From the NCBI GenBank assembly GCA_903858385.1, contig CAIOIN010000018.1:1-14754 (forward strand): a DNA stretch of 14,754 bases, given 5' to 3'. Each line of letters opens with the position of its first letter. The first letter of the stretch is position 1. The translations under genes and the position numbers were made by a program. The DNA is from an uncultured Microcaldota archaeon. Its GTDB lineage: Archaea; Micrarchaeota; Micrarchaeia; Micrarchaeales; Micrarchaeaceae. Below the pieces are notes generated by a model, which did not search any database, was not told the DNA's origin, and saw only the letters and a program-made list of their open reading frames with translations. Positions 7,194-13,450 of the stretch are shown here, piece after piece.

Positions 7194-8078
7194 TTGAGTT
7201 CACTGATAGACAAGCTGGTCGACCCTGTCCTGGAGCGCTACGGAGTGCCCGACTGGGTGAAACCGTACGTTCTGAAGTACGTCAAAAGAAACCCTGCCAA
7301 TACCGTCAAGTTCGCAGCCAGCTTCATAGATGTCAAGCGTAAAAAGGGCGAGATAACCGGCGAGTACATAAAGCTGCCCAACGGCCTGAAGTTCAGGAAG
7401 GACCACATACTGCACCTGCTCAACATCGTATTCTACGGCGAGGAGAGCATGGCCCGCATAGCCGAGGCATGGGCGGGCAAGAACCTCGACAACAACCGCG
7501 ATTACGCATCGTATTTCAGGGAGATGGGCGCGAAGGACGCGAAGCACGCCAGGGCGATAAAGAACCTGATGGAGGGGATGGGGCGCAAGCCCGAGAAGCC
7601 GCAGAAGGAGATAGAGGAGGTCTTCAACTACATCGCAAGCCTAGATTCGTGGTACGACCGCATATTAGCCACAGAGCTGATACTCAGGAATTCCTACGCA
7701 AAGACCTTCGGCCTGATATTCTACAAGGTGTTCTATCCCGTCTCTCCGGAATTCATGAGGTCGTTCGGCAAGGCCTTCACTGCAGCCGATCTTGAATCGG
7801 CGTGGGGCATATCGGAAGCCAGGAGAGTTATAGAAACCCAGCTCATCTCCGATGAACACATCATTGAGCTTACCCGTGAGGTGCTGATAAGGATACAGAG
7901 ATCCATAGATGCCAACATGCGGCTTGCAAAGGCTTCCGGCATAGAGGATGAAGCCAAGCTTCTCTCGGACATAGCGATAGCCTACCCCTTGCAGGCTCTT
8001 TCGATGATGGGGATCAAGGTGAACGTGGGCAAGGAGATGAACCGGATAAAGAAGGCGGCGGCGAAGCTGAAATACTGA
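7194..8078 (+). CDS. Helical protein, possibly ferritin-like diiron fold
   Basis: This 294-residue protein looks almost entirely helical and soluble. A four-helix arrangement with possible metal ligands can be read: Glu83/Glu84 in FYGEESMARIAEAW, Asp115 and His118 in AKDAKHARAIKNL, Glu161 in ILATELILRNSYAKTF, and Glu214 or Glu221/His222 in ETQLISDEHIIEL. Ferritin-like diiron proteins use E...ExxH...E...ExxH. Helix 2 fits with Asp for Glu (DxxH), but helix 4 lacks a proper ExxH, so the assignment is weak. An N-terminal segment of about 65 residues and a Lys-rich C-terminus lie outside the putative bundle. The TTG start is supported by GGTG 9-10 nt upstream and by the TATA box. If not ferritin-like, it is simply an unknown helical protein. 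Confidence 0.68.
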   Translation: MSSLIDKLVDPVLERYGVPDWVKPYVLKYVKRNPANTVKFAASFIDVKRKKGEITGEYIKLPNGLKFRKDHILHLLNIVFYGEESMARIAEAWAGKNLDNNRDYASYFREMGAKDAKHARAIKNLMEGMGRKPEKPQKEIEEVFNYIASLDSWYDRILATELILRNSYAKTFGLIFYKVFYPVSPEFMRSFGKAFTAADLESAWGISEARRVIETQLISDEHIIELTREVLIRIQRSIDANMRLAKASGIEDEAKLLSDIAIAYPLQALSMMGIKVNVGKEMNRIKKAAAKLKY

Positions 8079-8089
8079 AACTGCGATAG

Positions 8090-8119
8090 GTATATAATCT
8101 TTGATTCCTATTTTATACT
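8090..8119 (+). promoter_or_regulatory. Two TATA boxes upstream of alba
   Basis: GTATATAATC (8090-8099) and TTTTATACT (8111-8119) lie upstream of alba. The nearer one predicts a start near 8141 and a leader of about 30 nt. The first shares AGGTATATAATC with the cdc48 promoter. An abundant chromatin protein with two start sites is plausible. Confidence 0.5.
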
Positions 8120-8171
8120 TTAGCTGCAGCCGCAACGCTGCCTTGCGCCGCGCAGCAGAATCAGTGATACC

Positions 8172-8474
8172 ATGGACAACGACGGTGTGCAAAGAATGGA
8201 AAGGCCGGAGAACGTGGTGTACATCGGCAAGAAGCCGACCATGAACTACGTGCTGGCTGTGGTGACCCAGTTCAACAGCGGCATGCAGGAAGTCACGATA
8301 AAAGCGAGGGGCAATGCCATATCAAGGGCAGTCGACGTCAAGGAGATAGTTCTCAATCGGTTCATGCCCAATTTGAAGGAGAAGAGCATGACTACCTGTT
8401 CGGAAGAGCTTGTCAATGAAGACGGCTCGAAGTCGAAGGTCAGCGCGATGCAAATAGTGCTCTGCAAGCCGTGA
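8172..8474 (+). CDS. albA: Alba, archaeal chromatin/RNA-binding protein
   Basis: Alba is an abundant dimeric DNA- and RNA-binding protein that coats archaeal chromosomes. The 100-residue product has the family core: NVVYIGKKPTMNYVLAVVTQF (about 15-35), with the conserved IGKKP loop holding the Lys that contacts nucleic acid and is acetylated in some species. EVTIKARGNAISRAVDVKEIVLNRFM (about 40-66) follows, with the G-N-A-I-S-R-A-V-D pattern. The C-terminal strands (SAMQIVLCKP) complete the fold. An N-terminal extension of about 14 residues (MDNDGVQRMERPEN) precedes the core. GTGAT lies 3 nt before the ATG at 8172. The next in-frame ATG would leave almost no leader to the core. The gene is monocistronic and convergent with the aIF2-gamma operon. 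Confidence 0.93.
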   Translation: MDNDGVQRMERPENVVYIGKKPTMNYVLAVVTQFNSGMQEVTIKARGNAISRAVDVKEIVLNRFMPNLKEKSMTTCSEELVNEDGSKSKVSAMQIVLCKP

Positions 8475-8492
8475 GCTTTTCCTGAAGTTTCC

Positions 8493-8504
8493 AAAATAAA
8501 AATA
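8493..8504 (-). terminator. T-rich terminator of the cdc48-rps6e-aIF2-gamma operon
   Basis: On the minus strand this reads as TATTTTTATTTT, about 20 nt after the aIF2-gamma stop. It is a typical U-rich archaeal terminator between two convergent genes. The plus strand has only a short CTTTTCC here for alba. Confidence 0.55.
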
Positions 8505-8524
8505 GCAAGGCGCAGCTGCTGCCA

Positions 8525-9751
8525 TCAGGCAACCTGCCCGAAGCCGGTCAGCCTCCACCTGTGCGCAAGGCTCCTCATGACGGCTATCTTCGCGCCCTTG
8601 TCGACGCATATCGGGTGCTTCAATTCCACCTCGAGAGTGTCCCTCTTCACTTTCTTGATGTAACCCAAAACAGTCGCGGTGCCGGCTCCAAGTATCAGGG
8701 GTTCGTTCTCCACGAACTGCTGCTTCGGTATGTCGTTCCTGTCCAATTTGTGGTACTCCATCTTGAGATCGCTCGTCACTGGCGGAAGCTTTCCTACATG
8801 GCCTATAAGATTGCCGACAAGTCCGTCAGCCTTCGTGAACGTCGGGTCCAATTCTGTCGAGACTCCGACAAGCCCTCCCGGCTGCGCTTCCTCCAACTTA
8901 TAGGATCCGTTGCTCATCTCCTTTATCACCGTGACGACGTGCTCGTATACGTCCTTCTTCGCCTTCGTCCCGATCTTTATGCCGGGCCGTATTTCCACCT
9001 CATCGCCGGTCTTGAATATGCCCTTCACCACCGCTCCTCCCAAAACTCCGCCGACTATCTTCGTGCCGTCTATCCCGGGCTTGTTCACATCGAACGATCG
9101 CACCACATACATCAAGGGATCCGAAGCAAGGTCGCGCTGCGGCCTCGGCATGTTTGCTATCTTCTCTAGTATGACATCGACATTTATCCCCAGATTGGGC
9201 ATCACCGGAACTATCGGGGCGTTCTCTATGGTGCTGCCCTTGACGAAGTCGCGTATTTGCTGCGCGTGCTTAAGCGCCGCCTCTTTGCCGACTATGTCCA
9301 CCTTGGTCTGGGCTATTATGACATTCTTTATGCCGAGTATGTTGATTATCATCAGATGCTCTTTCGTCTGCTGCATCGGACACGGCTCGTTCGCTGCTAT
9401 GACAAAAAGGATTCCGTCTATGACGCTTGAGCCCGCTATCGCTGTGGCCATAAGGGTCTCGTGGCCCGGTGCGTCAAGCAGCGATATCCGCATCAATGGC
9501 TTCGGAACGCCTCCGCAGCCCTCGCACTTGTCGCCGGTCGTGTAAGCCTTCGGGCCCTCGCAGTTCTCGCACTTCTTTATTACCGCATCGGCGTAGCCGA
9601 GCTTTATCGTCATGTTTCGCTTTATGCTCTCGCTGTGCCTGTCGGTCCAGGTGCCAGTTATCGCCCTCGTCAGTGAGGTCTTGCCGTGGTCTATGTGCCC
9701 GAGCGTACCTATGTTCAGCACGCTCTGCTTGGTCTCATCCATAGTAAACAT
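8525..9751 (-). CDS. eif2g: Translation initiation factor aIF2 subunit gamma
   Basis: This GTPase subunit of aIF2 carries initiator Met-tRNA to the ribosome. The 408-residue protein has G1 GHIDHGKT (18-25), the switch Thr48 in RNMTIKLGY, a zinc knuckle with Cys61/64/76/79, G3 DAPGHE (93-98), then two beta-barrel domains ending in RWRLTGFGQVA. Length and order match the family. Two GTPase motifs are unusual. G4, normally NKxD, reads TKVD (149-152). G5, normally SAL in VPVSALHKINID, reads VPVMPNLGINVD (181-192), so Ser-Ala is replaced by Met-Pro. The ATG at 9751 directly abuts the S6e stop codon, so translation is probably coupled; ATG at 9742 is an alternative. The gene is last in an operon with cdc48 and rps6e. 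Confidence 0.95.
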   Translation of the reverse strand: MFTMDETKQSVLNIGTLGHIDHGKTSLTRAITGTWTDRHSESIKRNMTIKLGYADAVIKKCENCEGPKAYTTGDKCEGCGGVPKPLMRISLLDAPGHETLMATAIAGSSVIDGILFVIAANEPCPMQQTKEHLMIINILGIKNVIIAQTKVDIVGKEAALKHAQQIRDFVKGSTIENAPIVPVMPNLGINVDVILEKIANMPRPQRDLASDPLMYVVRSFDVNKPGIDGTKIVGGVLGGAVVKGIFKTGDEVEIRPGIKIGTKAKKDVYEHVVTVIKEMSNGSYKLEEAQPGGLVGVSTELDPTFTKADGLVGNLIGHVGKLPPVTSDLKMEYHKLDRNDIPKQQFVENEPLILGAGTATVLGYIKKVKRDTLEVELKHPICVDKGAKIAVMRSLAHRWRLTGFGQVA

Positions 9752-10156
9752 TTATTTTGCGGCTTCCTTGCCCGCTGTTTCCTCCTTCTTCTTTTCGGGG
9801 AACAGTTCGCTGACCGGCTTCGATCCGTACTCGACTATCATGGTGTTGACCTGCACGGTGTCGCTGCTTATCGTCGAACCCCTGACGGTCAATCTTTCGT
9901 GCATGCCGTTCTTCCTGCCTGATGTGGCGACCTTCCTGAGCACGCTGGTCTTTATCGCGCCGCCTATGCCCTTCATCAAAGGGAAACCGCTGTCGTCGCT
10001 GCCTCCTGTTATCTTGAGCTTGTAGCCCGGCAGGCCTATCAGGTCTCCGTCTATCACGTCGTTTATCTTGCTGTTAAGCAAAACAACTGCCTTGTCTCCT
10101 TCCACAACGAGCTGCGCGCTCTTTCCAGTCTTCGGGTCTGAATAAACTATTTTCAT
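9752..10156 (-). CDS. rps6e: Ribosomal protein S6e (eS6)
   Basis: This is a small-subunit ribosomal protein of the archaeal/eukaryotic S6e family. The N-terminus MKIVYSDPKTGKSAQ, the IDGDLIGLPGYKLKITGGSDDSGFPL segment and the basic GRKNGMHERLTVRGSTIS segment are family hallmarks. Archaeal S6e proteins lack the long phosphorylated tail of the eukaryotic form, and this 134-residue protein fits, ending in a short Lys/Glu-rich tail. Two adjacent ATGs occur at 10159 and 10156. The second is chosen because GTGAT then lies 3 nt upstream, as it does before alba and the surface protein gene, and because MKIV is the usual N-terminus. It lies 9 nt after cdc48 and is immediately followed by aIF2-gamma, a translation cluster also common in other archaea. 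Confidence 0.95.
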   Translation of the reverse strand: MKIVYSDPKTGKSAQLVVEGDKAVVLLNSKINDVIDGDLIGLPGYKLKITGGSDDSGFPLMKGIGGAIKTSVLRKVATSGRKNGMHERLTVRGSTISSDTVQVNTMIVEYGSKPVSELFPEKKKEETAGKEAAK

Positions 10157-10165
10157 CATATCACT

Positions 10166-12319
10166 TCATCTGTACATGTTTTCCGGCTCGTCCTTGAATC
10201 TCCTTATCCTGTCAGAGAATTCTTTGGGTATTGCCGGCCTTACCTCGGTAAGCGCAACTTCGAAATCCTTCTTCGTGACCGACGTCCTGCTCTCCCTTAT
10301 CGCGCACATGCCCGCTTCCCTTACGACGTTCCCTATCTCTGCGCCTGTGTAGCCCTCTGTGTCCTTCGCAAGTCCCTCTACATTAACATCCTTCGCGAGC
10401 GGCATGCGCTTGGTGTGCACCTTGAATATCGCCAGGCGCGTCTCCTCGTCCGGCATCGGTATCTCTATGATCTTGTCGAACCTTCCCGGGCGGAGCAGGG
10501 CAGGATCCATGTCCTCCGGCCTGTTCGTCGCAGCCAGCACGATGACGTCCTTCAGCTCCTGTAAGCCGTCCATCTCGACCAGCAGGGTGTAAAGAGCTTC
10601 CTCGAATATGTGGTTCTGCTCGTCTTCCGCCCTTGCTCTCGACAACGCATCAATTTCGTCTATGAATATTATGCACGGCGCAGCCTGCCGCGCCTTTCGG
10701 AAAACTTCATGCACCTTCGATGTGGTCTCGCCTATCCACTTGCTCGCTATCTCCGGCCCCTTTATCGATATGAAGTTCGCTTCCCTCTCCGTGGCGATCG
10801 CCTTCGCGAGCAGGGTCTTTCCCACGCCCGGAGGGCCGACTATCAGCACGCCCTTCTCGGGAGTTATGCCTATCTTGGTGAACGCCTCGGGATTCTTTAT
10901 CGGAAGCTCGCACGCTTCCTTCAATTGCCTCTTTACGTCTTCCAACCCGCCGACATCGCTCCAATGCACGTTAGGCCTCTCGACGAAAACCTCCCTGAGC
11001 CCGCTGGGCCTTATGGATGCGACCGCTTCTTGGAAGTCGTCCAACGTCACGGTCATGCCGATGAGCAGCTCGTTGGATACGCTATTCTTGTCCATGACTT
11101 TCGGCAGTATCTTGCGCAGGGTTGCCATCGCCGCTTCACGCACAAGCGCCGCCAGGTCTGCACCGGTGTATCCGTGGGTCAAATTCGCCAGATCATCTAA
11201 GTTCACATCCTTCGCAAGCGGCATGTTCCTGGTGTGTATCTGCAAAACCTCCTTTCTTGCATCCCGGTCAGGGACGCCTATCTCTATCTCCCTGTCGAAC
11301 CTTCCCGGCCTCCTCAACGCAGGGTCTATCGAATTCTCGCGGTTCGTTGCTCCTATGACTATGACCTGCCCTCTTGCCGCTATCCCGTCCAAAAGCGTCA
11401 ATAGCTGCGAGACCATCCTTCTTTCCACCTCGTTCGTGGCCTCCTCCCTCTTCGGGGCTATCGCGTCTATCTCGTCCATGAATATTATTGTCGGAGCCTT
11501 CTCCTGCGCCTCCTTGAATATCTCCCTCAGTTTCTCCTCGCTCTCCCCGACGAACTTGCTGACCAGCTCAGGCCCAGAGATATAAATGAAGTTGGCATCG
11601 CTTTCGTTGGCAACAGCCTTGGCAAGCAGCGTCTTGCCCGTTCCCGGAGCTCCGTACAGAAGCACGCCCCGCGGCGGCTCCACGCCCAGTCTTTCGAAGA
11701 GTTCGGGATGCCTTATCGGCAGCTCTACCATCTCCCGTATCTTTCGTATCTCAGTCTTGAGGCCGCCTATGTCCTCGTAGTGCACCTCGCCTATCTTCAC
11801 GAGCGAATCCGAGGCCGGCTCGTTCTTGACCACCACCTCTGTGGTCTTCGCCACTTTTACCACTCCATGCGGCACTACCTGCACCACGACGAAATTGAAC
11901 GCGTAGCCGAACATTGCGATCGGCACGACGTCCCCTTTTTCAAGCGGCTTGTCCTCAAGCCTGTTCTTAGCGTAATTAGCGAAATCAGGAGATAACGGGG
12001 TTCGCTGGTTCGGCGGCGGCGCAAGTATGACCTTTTCAGCCGTCTTGACCTCCGCCTTCGAGACGAAGACCCTGTCGCCTATTCCGACTCCTATGTTCTG
12101 TCGGATGTAGCCGTCTATCCTCACGAAGTCGAGTCCTTCGTCATCCTGCTTGGCCTGCAGAACTATTGCAGCGGTGGACTTCCTCTTGCCCTTTATCTCA
12201 ATCACGTCTCCGGATATGACGTTGAGCATCTTCCTTGCCTTCGAATCGACCCTGGCGATGCCTCTGCCGTCGTCTGTGACGAGCGCCCCCGCGACCGTTA
12301 ACTCTATACCTTCAGGCAA
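10166..12319 (-). CDS. cdc48: CDC48/VAT-type AAA+ ATPase (p97 family)
   Basis: This 717-residue ATPase unfolds proteins, usually passing them to the proteasome. The N-domain (about 1-185) holds the double-psi barrel and a second beta subdomain. D1 has Walker A GAPGTGKT (223-230), Walker B IIFMDEIDA (278-286), sensor GATNR (323-327) and RRPGRFD (336-342). D2 has Walker A GPPGVGKT (495-502), where Val replaces the usual Thr, Walker B IIFIDEID (550-557), ATNRP (597-601) and LRPGRFD (609-615). The D2 pore loop KWIGE (527-531) keeps its aromatic residue. Length is as expected, though the acidic C-terminal tail with HbYX motif seen in some homologues is replaced by DEPENMYR. The start is TTG, since an in-frame TGA precedes it directly; GTGG lies 9 nt upstream. 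It is the first gene of an operon with rps6e and aIF2-gamma, behind its own TATA box. Confidence 0.95.
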   Translation of the reverse strand: MPEGIELTVAGALVTDDGRGIARVDSKARKMLNVISGDVIEIKGKRKSTAAIVLQAKQDDEGLDFVRIDGYIRQNIGVGIGDRVFVSKAEVKTAEKVILAPPPNQRTPLSPDFANYAKNRLEDKPLEKGDVVPIAMFGYAFNFVVVQVVPHGVVKVAKTTEVVVKNEPASDSLVKIGEVHYEDIGGLKTEIRKIREMVELPIRHPELFERLGVEPPRGVLLYGAPGTGKTLLAKAVANESDANFIYISGPELVSKFVGESEEKLREIFKEAQEKAPTIIFMDEIDAIAPKREEATNEVERRMVSQLLTLLDGIAARGQVIVIGATNRENSIDPALRRPGRFDREIEIGVPDRDARKEVLQIHTRNMPLAKDVNLDDLANLTHGYTGADLAALVREAAMATLRKILPKVMDKNSVSNELLIGMTVTLDDFQEAVASIRPSGLREVFVERPNVHWSDVGGLEDVKRQLKEACELPIKNPEAFTKIGITPEKGVLIVGPPGVGKTLLAKAIATEREANFISIKGPEIASKWIGETTSKVHEVFRKARQAAPCIIFIDEIDALSRARAEDEQNHIFEEALYTLLVEMDGLQELKDVIVLAATNRPEDMDPALLRPGRFDKIIEIPMPDEETRLAIFKVHTKRMPLAKDVNVEGLAKDTEGYTGAEIGNVVREAGMCAIRESRTSVTKKDFEVALTEVRPAIPKEFSDRIRRFKDEPENMYR

Positions 12320-12324
12320 TCAAA

Positions 12325-12328
12325 CCAC
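12325..12328 (-). promoter_or_regulatory. GTGG ribosome-binding motif supporting the cdc48 TTG start
   Basis: On the minus strand GTGG starts 9 nt before the TTG at 12319, in the register seen at other starts here. The codon directly before the TTG is TGA, so no start further upstream is possible in this frame. Confidence 0.45.
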
Positions 12329-12380
12329 ATCAGAACTTAGCTTGTGCTGAACAATCGACAGCACAAATAACGTATTAGTA

Positions 12381-12420
12381 TTAGTGTTATCAGCGATTAT
12401 ATACCTTTCCATAACGCTAA
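12381..12420 (-). promoter_or_regulatory. Inverted repeat flanking the cdc48 TATA box
   Basis: On the plus strand TTAGTGTTAT (12381-12390) and ATAACGCTAA (12411-12420) are inverted copies differing at one base, separated by 20 nt that contain the TATA box. Related half-sites ATTAGT, ATAAC and CTAATAAC lie at 12367-12380 and 12416-12424. This looks like an operator that could exclude TBP/TFB or the polymerase. Confidence 0.45.
12395..12405 (-). promoter_or_regulatory. TATA box of the cdc48 operon
   Basis: On the minus strand it reads GGTATATAATC, identical to the box upstream of alba. Transcription should start near 12374, leaving a leader of about 55 nt before the TTG at 12319. Confidence 0.6.
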
Positions 12421-12459
12421 TAACAAGTACTAGAAAAAACGAAAACGTAGCCCTACGGC

Positions 12460-12588
12460 TCATTCCTCCCCGTCTTCGTCGTCGTCGAGATCGTCGTCTT
12501 CGTCGTCCTCATCCTCGTCTTCGTCTGTGTCGTCTTCGGCGACGGTCTTTATCTTCAATTCGTCTATGTTGGTCATGGCTTTCACCAT
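12460..12588 (-). CDS. Small, extremely acidic 42-aa protein
   Basis: A 43-codon ORF on the minus strand reads MVKAMTNIDELKIKTVAEDD and continues as an acidic tail to DGEE and a TGA stop. The last 25 residues contain 22 Asp/Glu. The N-terminal part (NIDELKIKTVA) could form one short helix or strand. A TATA box on the same strand (12627-12636) is centred about 43 nt before the ATG at 12588, suitable for a leader of about 15-20 nt. An in-frame ATG at 12576 would give a 38-residue form. No family is recognised. Acidic tails of this kind occur in histone-, nucleic acid- or ribosome-associated proteins and in DNA mimics. It may also be a low-complexity GAC/GAA/GAG tract translated by chance. It precedes cdc48 on the same strand, but cdc48 has its own promoter. 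Confidence 0.55.
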   Translation of the reverse strand: MVKAMTNIDELKIKTVAEDDTDEDEDEDDEDDDLDDDEDGEE

Positions 12589-12626
12589 TCTGTTCTGTCT
12601 GCATGTCCCGCAAAGGAACATTTAAC

Positions 12627-12652
12627 GATTTATACCAGTCCTATTTAAATAA
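12627..12652 (-). promoter_or_regulatory. Promoter region with two TATA boxes between divergent genes
   Basis: On the minus strand GGTATAAATC (12627-12636) suits the small acidic ORF. CTATTTAAATAA (12641-12652) contains the self-complementary TATTTAAATA and could serve either strand. Confidence 0.45.
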
Positions 12653-12676
12653 CTTTCCGTCACGGCACCAGAACGG

Positions 12677-12685
12677 CTATATATT
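12677..12685 (+). promoter_or_regulatory. Possible TATA box for the unknown gene at 12770
   Basis: CTATATATT on the plus strand predicts a start near 12707 and a leader of about 60 nt. It is the best TATA candidate for this gene. A weaker AT-rich stretch, CATAATTAAG, lies just before the start codon. Confidence 0.35.
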
Positions 12686-12769
12686 ACCTGCAACAGAGGT
12701 ACGCTATAGAATATGCGCTAGTCCGGAGTTTCGGGCAAAAGTGCGCATCATAATTAAGCTGTGATAACA

Positions 12770-13249
12770 ATGACGACCTCGCAAACGCAAAAAGAATCCG
12801 CCAAAGGGCCTGTCGACAGGGTTGTGTACGTTGAGCCTGCTCCACAGAAAGGGTTTGCATTGGGTAAAGACGGAAAGCCGCTGCAGCGGGGCATCGTGTT
12901 ATGGAGGACAGAGGCCGAGGCGCTGAATGACCTCGGGGCTGCCCAACGGGCCGTGATAAAAGAGCACAATATAAACTACAAAGCGCTTTTGGACGGAGAC
13001 CAAGAGGAGTATAAAAAGGACAGGGAGTTCAGTGAGCCATTACGGATTAGATACAACCAGATCTGGTTGCACGCCGCACTAAGACGCGTCATAGTAAACC
13101 ATAATGTGCACTCACCGTTCGTCAAATTCAGCGACACTGGTGTGTACAAACCTGGAACCATACTAGAGATGGGCATGGTCCAGCTTTATTGGGGGAAAGT
13201 ACTCCGGACAGACATAACCGGCAATGTAATCCATAAAGGCGACGCATAA
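12770..13249 (+). CDS. Unknown protein, 159 aa
   Basis: I do not recognise this protein. It is soluble-looking, with no signal peptide or membrane helix. After a polar N-terminus (to about residue 16) comes VDRVVYVEPAPQKGFALGKDGKPLQRGIVLWRT, which looks like beta strands joined by turns. A helical middle follows (AEALNDLGAAQRAVIKEHNINYKALLDGDQEEYKKDREF), then RIRYNQIWLHAALRRVIV, and a final strand-rich part (KPGTILEMGMVQLYWGKVLRTDITGNVIHKG). The ATG at 12770 is preceded by GTGAT at 12761-12765 with a 4-nt spacer. That GTG could itself be read as a start three codons earlier, but it fits better as the ribosome-binding site. Codon use is more AT-tolerant than in neighbouring EF-1A, which suggests modest expression. 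Confidence 0.72.
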   Translation: MTTSQTQKESAKGPVDRVVYVEPAPQKGFALGKDGKPLQRGIVLWRTEAEALNDLGAAQRAVIKEHNINYKALLDGDQEEYKKDREFSEPLRIRYNQIWLHAALRRVIVNHNVHSPFVKFSDTGVYKPGTILEMGMVQLYWGKVLRTDITGNVIHKGDA

Positions 13250-13269
13250 TCAAGCATTAGTCCCCCGAC

Positions 13270-13304
13270 GTTCGGCCGCCCGCATAAAACCGGGCTGCTC
13301 CGAC
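13270..13304 (+). repeat. Imperfect GC-rich hairpin downstream of the unknown gene
   Basis: GCCCG (13278-13282) pairs with CGGGC (13291-13295) around an 8-nt loop. An outer GTTCGG/CCGAC pairing with one bulge extends it. It lies about 20 nt after the stop codon. It may help form the 3' end of that transcript, but no T-tract follows directly. Confidence 0.3.
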
Positions 13305-13318
13305 AGCAAAGGCCGGCC

Positions 13319-13346
13319 TTCAAGGCATAGTTTTTTATACCTTGAA
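13319..13346 (+). promoter_or_regulatory. Inverted repeat around a TATA box upstream of EF-1A
   Basis: TTCAAGGCAT (13319-13328) and ATACCTTGAA (13337-13346) are inverted copies with one mismatch, separated by 8 nt containing six Ts. The segment TTTTTTATACC (13331-13341) is a TATA-like box. It may be an operator, or a T-rich terminator for the preceding gene. Confidence 0.4.
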
Positions 13347-13422
13347 CATCATAAAAGTAGAGAGTACAATTCAGGTTGTCGCCTTTTAAGCACAGCAGGA
13401 ATAGGTCTCTCATTCATAACGT

Positions 13423-13433
13423 CATATTTAAAC
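13423..13433 (+). promoter_or_regulatory. Proximal TATA box of EF-1A
   Basis: CATATTTAAAC is centred about 24 nt before the ATG at 13451, which would give a leaderless transcript. The upstream box at 13331 would instead give a leader of about 90 nt that includes the GTGA motif at 13442. Confidence 0.45.
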
Positions 13434-13450
13434 AACAAACAGTGAAATCC

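Noticed and set aside
8561..9545. Plus-strand ORFs of about 200 aa opposite aIF2-gamma
   Set aside because: They are antisense shadows of a highly conserved gene and lack start signals.
10608..11585. Plus-strand ORF of 325 aa inside cdc48
   Set aside because: It is antisense to the D1 and D2 domains, Ser/Phe-rich, and unlike any protein. It arises from the codon bias of the real gene.
12471..12535. GTC/TTC trinucleotide tract as a microsatellite or CRISPR-like repeat
   Set aside because: Units are irregular, there are no spacers, and the tract is explained by acidic codons on the minus strand.
12384..12764. Plus-strand ORF of 126 aa, Arg/Leu-rich
   Set aside because: Its Arg-rich part is the complement of the acidic GAC/GAA/GAG tract on the minus strand, and it has no ribosome-binding site or protein-like composition.
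13250..13330. Possible tRNA or small RNA gene in the GC-rich gap before EF-1A
   Set aside because: I found no tRNA T-loop consensus, acceptor stem or anticodon arm, only short imperfect hairpins.
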